This document shows positions 9,591 to 19,547 of a stretch of 43,602 nucleotides of DNA, piece after piece. Position numbers and translations under genes: made by a program. Every line of letters begins with the position of its first letter. The stretch's first letter is position 1. The stretch is taken from the NCBI GenBank assembly GCA_024220525.1, contig JAMYWO010000286.1:1-43602 (forward strand), written 5' to 3'. The notes beneath the pieces were generated by a model that was not told the DNA's origin, did not search any database, and worked only from the letters and a program-made list of their open reading frames with translations. Source of the DNA: Cochliopodium minus (lineage: Eukaryota > Discosea > Himatismenida > Cochliopodiidae).

Positions 9591-10184
9591 ATGTCTGAGA
9601 ATAAAGGATTCACTCAAAAAATATTTAATTTTTTCAGAAAAGAATTTGATAGCAATGAAGAAGGTTTTTATGAATTGACTGAAAAACGTATGAGAGCTGG
9701 TGCTGCAACGTATTGCTTTATAAAATATATATATTTATATTTACTTTATATTCTTATAAAGTAAGAAAATAAGAAGCTTATATCAAATGCCAAAATTTGA
9801 TAATGAATTTAGAGGATTTCTTTTGAGACCAGAATTTTTATTAAGGTAAAAATTATAATTCTTTTATTCCTTTTATTATCATTCTCATAATAAATATGTA
9901 GGAGAGGATATTTCATTGATTCATTTCAAGCTGCAAATATGGAACGTCAAGGATTATTGGCAAGAACCACATTTTATCGTCATTTAAAAACATCAAATGG
10001 ATTAATTATTCCTTGGACTGTTAATATTGGAAAAGAGCATGAATCAAGTTTTGGAAGAAGAAAAGATTATTTGAATGATAGCATTGAAGATTTATTATCA
10101 ACTGAAGATGAAATTGCTTTTAATTATTCAAATTTGCCTATTCAAATTACAGGAGTGATTGAAGGAGAAATAGTAATCAAATAA
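9591..10184 (+). CDS. Conserved-looking small protein, unrecognised
   Basis: Three exons (9591-9709, 9774-9845, 9902-10184) splice to about 157 residues. It starts MSENKGFTQKIFNFFRKEF and, after the first splice, reads RAGAATSLYQMPKFDNEFRGF and then RRGYFIDSFQAANMERQGLLA. The body is mixed charged and aromatic, with no signal peptide, transmembrane segment or known motif. Introns carry clear GTATTG/GTAAAA donors and AAG/TAG acceptors, and phases agree, so it is very likely a real gene. It is the third of three plus-strand genes spaced 58-78 bases apart, and its stop lies 105 bases from the end of the convergent TMEM192-like gene. Confidence 0.7.
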
Positions 10185-10288
10185 TAATCATAAATCAAAT
10201 AATAATCAAAATAGAAATAGCTGTTAACAAAAATAAACAATCTTTAAAAACAAACTTTATTTAACAAATAATACTTGAAAAAAATAAT

Positions 10289-11206
10289 CTATTTTTTCCC
10301 AATTTGTCTCTTTAAAATTTCACATTCTTTTTTGTATTCATCCCTTTCGGAGATAATCAGTTTCAATTCATCATTTTTTCTATCAAGTGATAAATTATTT
10401 TGATCATACACTTTTAATTTTGAATTCAACTCCAAAATTTGTTTGCTCAGCTTTTCTTTTTGTTCCCTCAAATATCTGATGATTTCTTCTTGCTTTGAAG
10501 AAATATCTTCATCTTCTTCTTGAATATGCAATAATCTGGTTTTAATATTCATACTTTCAAGATCAGAATAAGCATCTGGCGCATATTTTTTCCGATTGTG
10601 GACTATTATCAAATCTATTCATCAAAAAGATTTGATTTCAATGAATTAATGGCATTTAAATACTTACGTGCATAGAGAATCAAAAATATTGATGTGCTTG
10701 CAAATTCCAAACACACTATGATTTGTAAAGCATTTATAGTATTAAATTTTTCATTTGAAACATCTGATAACCAAATGCTCAACAAAATAACGATTGATGC
10801 ATTTCCCACTGACCAAATATAGAAAGGAGATTTTTCCAATATCCTTGTTTTTCTATAAAATTCTAAATATCCTCTTGTTCTTGCTTGTTTATGAATGTAA
10901 TTTAGATATCTATTGAATATTACAATAATAAGATAGATGATAACTTGGATTATTGTTCTCAATTTAAATGGGGTTAGATCTGATGGTAATTTTTTATCAA
11001 ATGGAAGATCAATGAAACACATTGAACAATATCCAGCCTTATAAAGGTAAATAAAATTGAAAAATATTCTTAAAAAATGGTACCATCAATAGAAATTCAA
11101 CAATAACAACCCATAAAGTCTTGATATGGAAAAATACATTATAATTCCCACTTGATGATAAAGAATTTGGAACATATAAAAAGGGGCTTTCATCTTCGCT
11201 CATCAT
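10289..11206 (-). CDS. TMEM192: TMEM192-like lysosomal membrane protein
   Basis: Three exons (11206-11084, 11037-10668, 10614-10289) give about 272 residues, the same length as animal TMEM192. Four hydrophobic segments are visible: around LWVVIVEFLLMAGYC, TIIQVIIYLIIVIF, SIVILLSIW and IIVCLEFASTSIFLILYA. Between helices 2 and 3 is the family-like stretch HKQARTRGYLEFYRKTR. The C-terminal tail is cytosolic and coiled-coil (ISSKQEEIIRYLREQKEKLSK), matching the tail helix of TMEM192. In animals the protein sits in late endosomes and lysosomes with an unclear role. The second splice removes a stop codon and creates LILYAH-LIIVHNRKK. Identification rests on order and spacing of features plus short matches, so it is strong but not certain. 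Confidence 0.8.
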
Positions 11207-11435
11207 TTTTATTTTTTTTTTAATTGAAAAATTTCTTTTTTCATTTTCTGTGAATAAATTTATTTGATTTATTTTTTGGATTGATAAAGTTGACCAAAAT
11301 TGTTGGAAAGAACTTCAAATTATGTAAGAATTTTTTTAATTAAAAAGCCTTGGTAAATTGACCAAAAACAGTTTAGAAAAATTTCAATAAAATATAGAAT
11401 GTGTTCAATTTTAATTAACAAAAAATAAAAACCAT
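11207..11435. other. AT-rich spacer between TMEM192-like and RNF10-like genes
   Basis: 229 bases upstream of the TMEM192-like start and downstream of the RNF10-like stop. Contains A/T runs and two loosely similar stretches with the words TTGACCAAAA and TTGACCAAAAAC at about 11291 and 11359. No coding potential or RNA gene seen. Confidence 0.35.
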
Positions 11436-14388
11436 TCAAATTTTGAAATTTCCACCACCAGATAAATTAATAGTTTTTTTGTTCTTTTTTTTATTTCTAT
11501 TTGTGGTCTGATTGGCTTTGTCAATGGCACCGCCAAGGTCGAAAGAAAGGTTAGAAAGATGCTGGACCTCTTCTCCCGAAGTAGAAGAAGAAAGATTTCC
11601 CACATTTTTATTTTTGGGAGGAGATTTGGCAGTAATGTTGTTTTGATTGTTTGTATTATTGTTATTGTTATTATTACTGTTATTGTTTATATAATTGTAA
11701 TTTTTGTTAGGAGAGCTACCAACAGTGTTATTATTTTTTTGATTATTAGAATTATTTTGAACATTGGAATTACTAGAATTACTAGAATTATTGGAATTAA
11801 TATTATTTTTTTTAGATTTGCTTTTGGAAGCGATGGAAGCATAAGAAGAAAATTGAAGGTCTTCGTCTCCAAAAAAAGGGGTGCGTTTGTCTTCTCTCTG
11901 ATGAAAATCGATACGTGATGAAGAGTCATCAAGATTAGAGTTTTCGGGGAACTCACAGTAAGAGGAACTTTCCTCTAAGGCTTCTTTGAATGAAGGAAAT
12001 TTTTTGCAAAGTTCCTCTATCTCTTTTTCGTTTTTTCTTTGAAGATCTTGTATGCTTTTCTCTTCTCTTTTCTTCTCATTTATCACCATCATCTTTTTTT
12101 TCTTTCTTTTATTCTCCCTTTGTTTTATTTCTTCAAAAAACTTGTTCTTGGTCATTTGGTTCAAAGTCTTGTTCTTTAAAATATAAAAATCTTATTATTA
12201 ACATTAATCAGTAAATTACTTTAATTTTCAAAAAATTCTTTTATAAATATTAAAATAAAACATTTTTTTAATATTAAATTATAAAAAATATTAAAAATGT
12301 TATTAATATTAAAATCTTAATGGATTAAATATCTCATTATAAATGTTATTTTAGAAAAATTTTACATTATAAATTATTTTTATAATTTACCAACTTTTTT
12401 TAAAAATATTTTGTAAAAATTTTGAATTTTGATTTTTTAAATAAAAATTCAATTCAAATTATTTTTGATTTTTAAATAAAAATATTTTTTTTCAGTTTTT
12501 TTTTTTTGTAAAATATTTTTTTTCAAAAATTACCTTGAAGAGATCCAACTCAACCAATTTTAAATGAGAAGAAAGGGGGAGGTGACTCATGTGTTTGGAT
12601 TTGTCAACGTTAAATTTTTCTTCGGCGGAGATTTCCAAGATGGAACCTTCTAAGAGAAGAGGCGCCTTTGAAAACTTTTCATACTGAAAAAAGATGCATT
12701 TGTTGTTGAAAGGATCCAAGTAAACAGGGCTCCCATCTTCGCTCTGATAAAAAAAATCGATGCCATCCTCTATATTTATCTCCACCAATTTATTTTTGGT
12801 TTTTTTATTGTTTGTTTTTTGTTCATTATTATTATTCTGTGAATTATTATTACTATTATTATTCTTCTGAGAATTAATATTCTCGTTGTTATTATTGAAG
12901 ATATCTTGGTTGCTATTATTTTGTATGTTGGGAGCAGATGTGATTTCGATGATTTTAGGTTGTTCAATGAGAGAGGAGAGTGTATTATCAGAAGTCTCAA
13001 CAGAATCCCAACTCTCTATCTTCAAATTCTCTTCACTCAAATGAATCTTTTCTTTCTCTTTTATGTTATTTTGATTGTTTTGATTATTATCGTTGATATT
13101 ATTGGTTAAATTACTATTGATATTATTGTTGATATTGGTATTATCGTTGTTTTTACTTTCTTTATTGTTTGCATTTTTTTTGCTTTTAGAATTTTTTTTG
13201 TCTTTGAATTTGTTGGGGAGGGGGAGGAGATCTTGAGGGGTGAAATAGGTGGGAGAGGAGAAATGCTCAAAGCCAGAAAGTTCCCTTCTATCATTCAACA
13301 AAGAGATGGCTTGTTCGATGAAGATGAGGGAGTAATCTTGAAAGTTTTTTGCTTCTTCCAAACTTTTTTCCAATCCTTCAAATTCCTTTTTCAACATTTT
13401 TTTGAGAAAAGGAGTGGTGGAGAAGGTATATCTGTTGTATTTCGCATTCCCATCTTCACAATTCAAAATTATTGTTCTCTCTATTGAATCCATTTCATTG
13501 AATGTTTCAAAAGGCAAAATTACGTTTGAATTCTAAAAAATGTATTTGTTGAGAAAAATAATGGAGGATAAATTGAAAATAAAAAGTATTTTCTGAAATA
13601 TTCATATTTTCTTTTACCACTTCTCTTGCCAATAATCTCAAGTTAATGTTATCTCCTTCGCTTATTTTTTTGCTTTTGATAATTTCGATAGATTTGAGTT
13701 CTTTCACACCTTTGAAAAAAGAAGTATCATCAGAACAAACAGGACATCCTCTCTTTGCTTCGTATTCTGTGATATATCTTAAAATACACGTCCAACAATA
13801 AATATGACCACATTTGGTAATCTTGGGTACATTGGGGGTTTCGAGGCAAATTGGGCATTTAATCTTTTCACATGAAAATAAGATCACTTGTTCCACATTT
13901 TCCCAATCTACAAAATTGTCTTGATTAGAATCGAGGAAGAATCTGTCCATTCCCTTCAATATAAAAGAATAATTTGCTTCCACATATCTCTTTTTATTGA
14001 AGATAGGAATGTGCTGAACATTTCTTTTATAAGAAGGATAACTATTCTTGTATTGAACTGGATTTTCCTCTCTTTTGAAATTAAATTGGAGTAAATGATT
14101 TCCATTTATTTGATTCTTTTTATTTGGTTTGCTTTTGTTCATATTTTTATCTCTCTTTTCATACTTGTTTATTTTTGCAATTTCTGAATTGTCCGAAATA
14201 TTGGTTCTATAATTATCATACTCTTTATTTTGATTGACAGGATTTCTTGAATTATTTTGATTGGATTGATTATTATTTGTATTTGGCCTTCTCACAACCA
14301 CAACTGGTTTCTTATTTGTATTCTCCACAGAAGTACCAGATGAAGGAACATAAGAACTTGATGATGGGTTCATTAATTTTTTGCTCAT
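11436..14388 (-). CDS. RNF10: RNF10-like RING-finger protein
   Basis: Three exons (14388-13618, 13532-12534, 12173-11436) give about 835 residues, near animal RNF10 (~810). Order of features matches the family. A low-complexity N-terminus is followed by DNFVDWENVEQVILFS and a C3HC4 RING (CPICLETP, CGHIYCWTCILRY, GCPVCSDD). Then come LKSIE plus GDNINLRL, a helical block after a phase-0 splice (PFLKKMLKKEFEGLEKSLEEA), a long Asn-rich insert, and the RNF10-specific block DFFYQSEDGSPVYLDPFN, with HMSHLPLSSHL after it. The last exon is a Lys/Glu helix and a second Asn-rich tail. RNF10 is an E3 ligase (in animals tied to ribosomal-protein ubiquitination and transcription). A start at MSKKLMNPSSS is preferred over upstream hydrophobic codons because it follows an A-run. 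The 360-bp second intron is nearly pure A/T. Confidence 0.9.
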
Positions 14389-14574
14389 TTTTTTATTTAT
14401 TTCAAAACAAAAATAAAGCATATTAATATTTATAAAAGTTGAGAAGAAATAAAGAATCATAAGCTCATAAGAGATCACTATTCCCAAAAAAAAAAATAAG
14501 GAAAAAAAAAATATTTAAACAAGTTTATTTTTAATGTATAAATGCAAATCAAAAAAAGAAAATCCAAAAAAAAA

Positions 14575-15793
14575 TCATTTGGTTTTGTTTGATCTTTTGT
14601 GCAAACACCTGAAAGGTATAGAGTAGCCAAAAGTGTTAAGACTAGGGATATCAACCCGGATTCTAAACACCTTTCTACTTTTAGTTTTTTCCCAGAAACG
14701 AAGGGTGAAAGAAGCAGCTCCGTTTTGCAAGTGAATCTCTTTGTTTTTTGTGAAGGCAAAAAAGAAGGGTTCTTTGAGTTCACCTTTTGGATCTTTAGAA
14801 GAGTATTTCTGATACTGTTCTTTTGCAATACTCGAAAACTTACGAATATAACTTTCCTAAAAAAAAAAATAAAATAAATAAAAAACAATTAAAATAATTG
14901 ATTTCTTACGTCTTGGGGGTTGCATTCAATGAAACGACTGTTGGATTCTTGTTTGATGTCATAAACAGTGAGATTGATGAAAAAATCATGGCCAGTGTCT
15001 TTAGAAATGGTTTTGTTCACATTCCCCGTTTTCGTGTCACAAACCTGGATGATCACATCATATCCCTGCCAGCAGCGAATCTTTTTTTTAAAATACAAAA
15101 TTAAATTCCATTATTTTAGTTGAATTTAAATCAATATATTTTTTTTTTTAAATTTTTTTTTTATTTACCTTTTCACCGGGAGACTGAAGAAATTGTCTAG
15201 GACGGCCATGTTTAAACAAAACTTTGATGGTGTAGCGTTCATCAGGTTGAAAGTAATCTTTGACTTCAATGGGGGGTTTCTCTTTTTTTTCTTTTTTCTT
15301 TTTGTTGGGGTTGGGAGTACCAGTGGAACCTTTGGGCCTTCCTCTCTTCTTGGAAACATTGGTCTCTGTTTTTTCATCATCATCACTTTCCTTGTCTTTG
15401 TATTCCTCTGATGAATTTTTGTTGCTTAACTTTTTTATTTTCAAATTGCTATTTGAACTATTGTTGTTATTGCTGATACTCAAATTGTTATTACTGTTGC
15501 TGTTATTAAGAGTGTTTACATTGTTATTACTATAATGATTCATATTAAGATTATTGTTGTTAGTGTTTTTGTTGTTATTGTTGTTATTATTATTAATATT
15601 ATTAATATTATTATTGTTATTATTGTTCATGTTTATTTGGCTGACGTTATTGTACATGGTGTTATTGTTATGGTTGTTATTGTACATGGTGTTTTGAGAG
15701 GAGTTTGGAAAAAAGTTGTTCATTTGATTTTGAGAGGTATAAAGTTTATTGTTACTGTTATTATTAACGTTAAAGTTGTTGAAATTATTATTA

Positions 15794-15826
<33 letters not shown>

Positions 15827-18655
15827 GGGTTGTTGTTAAAGGTAGATTGATTTTCAAAGAAAGGTTGGTTGTTATTATTGAAGTTTACATTATTAATATT
15901 GTTATTGTTACTGTTCGGGTTGAGATTACTATTCATGTTGTTGCTATTTTGGTAAAAATCTTCAGATTTAATAAAAGTTTCATTAAAAGAGGGAGAAGAC
16001 AATGAAAAAAATTTATTACTATTAGGAATATTATTACTAAGAATATTATTATTACTATTATTACCATTATTACCATTGTTATTATTGTTCATGTTTATTT
16101 CATTATTGTTAGAGGGGTTGGGGAGGGTAGTGGAAGGGGAAAGAGGGGTAAGGGAAGAAAAAAAAGAGTGAGGAGAAGAAATAGATTCATTTGAATTGTT
16201 CATACTCATACTTCCACTCATAACCCCCAAATTTATCTCATTTGAATTACTCATATTCATATTCATATTCGTGTTCATATTTCCATTCATAGTATTCATC
16301 TCATTGTTGAAATTGTTGTTGTTATTGTTATTGTTATTGTTGTTGTTGTTGGAGTAGTTAGAAGAGTTGGTCACATTTTGGTTAAAGTTATTGAGGAGAG
16401 AATTGGAAGAATTAGAATGGTTTATATGAATAGAATGGTTGTTGTTAGAGTTATGAACAGATTGATTCAAGTTAGAAGAGTTTGAATGAATCATATGATG
16501 ATTCAGATGATGATTCATATTGTTTATATTATTACTATTATTAATATTATTATTATTATTAGAGTTGTTTAAGCCCAAAGTATTTAAATTTAAATGGAGG
16601 TTGTTGAGATTACTTAAATTATTGAGATTATTTAAATTGAGATGAGTAAGGTTGGTGAGATCAGTAAGGTTGGTAAGATTGCCCAAATGACCCAGGTGAT
16701 TTTCCAATTTAAATTTGGAATCTCCATTTTTACTTTTTTTGTTAGGATTACCATTAGGGTTATTATCAATAAAAGTAGAGTCCATCACTTCAATAGCATT
16801 GAGAAGAGTGACGAGATTAAGACTGGCTTTACTTTCTGATTTTTCACTGATTTTGTTTTTCATATCCATGACTTTTTTCTCATTCATGTTGAAAAGACCA
16901 GAGTAGGTTTTGTTATGTGAAAAATCTCCGTGTTTCATGTGGAGTCTTTGTACTTCTTTTTCTTCGTATATGTTGTATTTTTCTATCAATTTCTTTTTCA
17001 CATCTTTAAATTGTGTTTGGTTGATCAATCCCGCGTCTAATTGAATCTTTTGAAATTGATTTTTAGAAAAAAATGAAAATATTAAAATAATAAAGTAAAA
17101 ATAATGAGAATAACATCAAATATATAAATAATTGACATTTTAAAAGAGTACCTTTGCTTTTAAGACACGGTAGAGATAGTTTGCGTTAAAACCTTTGGCG
17201 ATGTTGAGAAACAAAAGAGAGAAGATGACTTTGTTTCCTTTGTAAAGGGCCAGGGTCATTGGTTGTATTCCAATTTCGTCTGGTTTCAAAACATCTTTTT
17301 TCAAAAATAAAAGTAAGATAAAAATAAATCGAAGATTAATAAAAAATGTAAACAGACAAAAGAATAAATAAAATTATAATTTTTTAAAAAATAAAAAAAA
17401 ATTATTAAAAATTTATTAAAGGAAAATATAATGTAAAAATTTTTTCCCTTAAAAGTACCATTGTTTTTGTTTAAAAGTTTGATAACTTGGTTGATGTCAT
17501 TGATGGTAACAGCAAAGTGCAAAGGCAAGTGATCCCAAGAATAATCGTTGGAAGAAATCAAAGGGATCTTGGAGGGGGTGGCATCATAGTACAAGTAGTC
17601 GACATCAGTGAGCTGCTGTTCATAAGGCAAATGGACAAACAAAGAAACTTCAACAGTACCACCCTCCACAAAATGTTTCAAAAGAGGAACCTTACAAAGA
17701 TAGTAACAATCAAACAAATGGATACAATTGCTGATTTCAGTAGAATAACTTGAGTAACCTTCTGGTGAAAAAAACTTGCAGAAAAGAGATTGATTTGAAA
17801 TCAGATTTTTTAGTTCGGAGGAGACCATGAGCAAGATGACGTGATGTGGTTTCACTGTGTTGGGTGTCATCACAAAGTTTCTTTCAGATAGGGGATTATC
17901 GAAAAAGTTTTCGGGCAATTTGCTGCACACTGTGTAGAGCTCGTATGCCATCCTCAATGCTGGCGAGATTTTGAAGATGAGAATCCCCACTTCCTTTTCT
18001 ACATCTTCATTCACTGATAACTCCATCTCTATCAGCACATTCACCTGTTTTATTATCGAATCTACAAATTCATAAACACATTTGAATGGCAAGATTTTTG
18101 TGTTCTTTGATTCCACTTTTTCAGAGGTTATCTCATCTCCCATATTATTATCTTCTGTCAATGATTTTCTTTTTTTGAATTATAAAATTATTTTGTCAAA
18201 CACAATTAAAAATTTTTGATTTTATTTCAAATTTTTCTTACATTGTGGTGAGATTTTCAAGTTTTTGTATTGCTATATCTATCAATGATGCCTTTGATAA
18301 TAATTCAGGAGGTGAGAGTTTCAGATCTGAAGAAAAAAAAAATTTGATTTATTCATGTGAGGTTCTAATTTCATACCTTCTGCCAATATTATTGCCAATC
18401 TATTGATTGCAGATAATTCATCTAGATAATAAATAATCGTTTTTTTTTAAAATATACTTTGATAAATTCAAAATAATTACCTTTATCCCACTTTTGCTCT
18501 TTTTCCTTTCTTATATCAAGTTTCCATGGGTCCTATTTTAATGGGATGTGAGTAAAAATTATAAAAAAAATGATAATTTATTTTTTAAAATCCCTCCTTA
18601 CATTCATATAAGTACTATGAGGATATATATATCCATCTAAAGGATAATAATGCAT
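14575..18655 (-). CDS. Ankyrin / poly-Asn / AT-hook nuclear-regulator-like protein
   Basis: Nine exons: 18655-18602, 18532-18481, 18421-18377, 18326-18242, 18168-17459, 17294-17152, 17046-15169, 15080-14910 and 14856-14575; about 1139 residues. The four 5' exons are short and add some 80 residues (starting MHYYPLDGYIYPHS) ahead of SLTEDNNMGDE. A conserved-looking helical region follows, then an ankyrin pair rebuilt by splicing (DHLPLHFAVTINDINQVIKLL, then GIQPMTLALYKGNKVIFSLL). Next is a SHOCT-like helix hairpin (LDAGLINQTQFKDVKKKL), a region of LT/NL repeats and ~350 residues dominated by Asn, then an AT-hook (KKRGRPKGS). The C-terminal ~170 residues look beta-rich (GYDVIIQVCDTKTGN, HDFFINLTVYD, ASFTLRFWE, FRIRVDIPSL, YSIPFRCLHKRS). 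This resembles Ig-fold transcription-factor domains in style only. DNA binding is inferred; no family is recognised. Confidence 0.82.
15420..16600. repeat. Asn-coding AAT/AAC low-complexity tract
   Basis: Inside exon 7 of the ankyrin/AT-hook gene the coding strand is dominated by AAT and AAC codons, giving runs of up to about 14 Asn broken by Met, Ser, Ile and His. On the plus strand it reads as ATT/GTT repeats. Mixing of AAT with AAC suggests the Asn character is older than simple slippage of one codon. Confidence 0.9.
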
Positions 18656-19547
18656 TTAAATATATATAAAGATTATAAAAATCAAAAGTGAATATTAATA
18701 AATATCACTTTTTTTATTTTATATTATTTTGTGAAAGTCCCAAAATCTATTTTCTCGACACAATGTTGTTTTCGTAAACTTCACATTATCTAAAGTTCTT
18801 TTTCCAATTATTAAACTTCTTTACTTTACAACAAAATTTATGCATTTTCAATTCTCGCATTTACAATCCCAATAACTCATCAATTTCCTTCTAATCATCT
18901 ATTCTTGAGATGGTTTTGAAATTGTTCGAGAAAAGTACATCATTATTTATGTTTCTTAGATTGTTTAGGATCAAAAGGTGTTCTTTTTGAAAAACTCAAC
19001 TAGCTCAGTGAAATATCTTCCATGCACAATAGACCCTACTGTGTAGTAACTTTTGTCAATTTATGAAAGTTTCGCAAAGTTGACTCCTTCGAATTAGTGG
19101 ATCCATCCATAGACTGTACACTCCCTTTTGAAATGGAAAGTTGAAAAGCTAGTGCCGCAGATGCATAATGCGTTTCTCGGGAAGTAACAATTCTGTAAAA
19201 AGATTTTGGTTTAAAATCATCAAATTCTCTAATTGAGACAACTTGGTCTTGAGTAGTCTTTCAATTCGGATGATCCTTTTATATTTTTTTGGTGTTATTA
19301 AGTCAACATACTTGGGAATAATCCCACTAATAATCTTCATGAGCACTTCGGTGATTTAATATTTAATCACTTTCATATATATATTCAGAAGCAATGTCCA
19401 TTTTCTTGCAAATTTTAGCTGTAATTGAAGAAAATTACCTCATTTTAATCTGTTATAAAATTTCTTTATGGATTTTCTGAACTTTTAATTTATTAATTTA
19501 TTTGTTGAAAAAAATTTTTTTATTATTATAAGATTGGGTTTGGGAAA
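18656..19547. pseudogene. Gene-free stretch with a possible relic
   Basis: 892 bases with no intact gene. From about 18740 to 19350 the base composition is less extreme than in other spacers, which is unusual here. On the minus strand a 65-codon frame (19346-19149) begins at an ATG and includes LSQLENLMILNQNLF, loosely LRR-like. Just downstream, other frames yield further protein-like pieces interrupted by stops (for example YTVGSIVHGRYFTELVEFF near 19050-18990). This looks like a decayed gene rather than a promoter, but the parent family is not identifiable and chance cannot be excluded. The last ~150 bases before 19548 are ordinary A/T spacer. Confidence 0.35.

Noticed and set aside
18150-18161. 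Start of the ankyrin protein at 18161
   Set aside because: The codon there is TTG, and clear splice signals link four upstream exons in frame back to an ATG at 18655.
18985-19060. tRNA-like word CTAGCTCAGTGAA
   Set aside because: It resembles a D-arm, but there is no matching acceptor stem, anticodon arm or GTTCRA box at the right distance.
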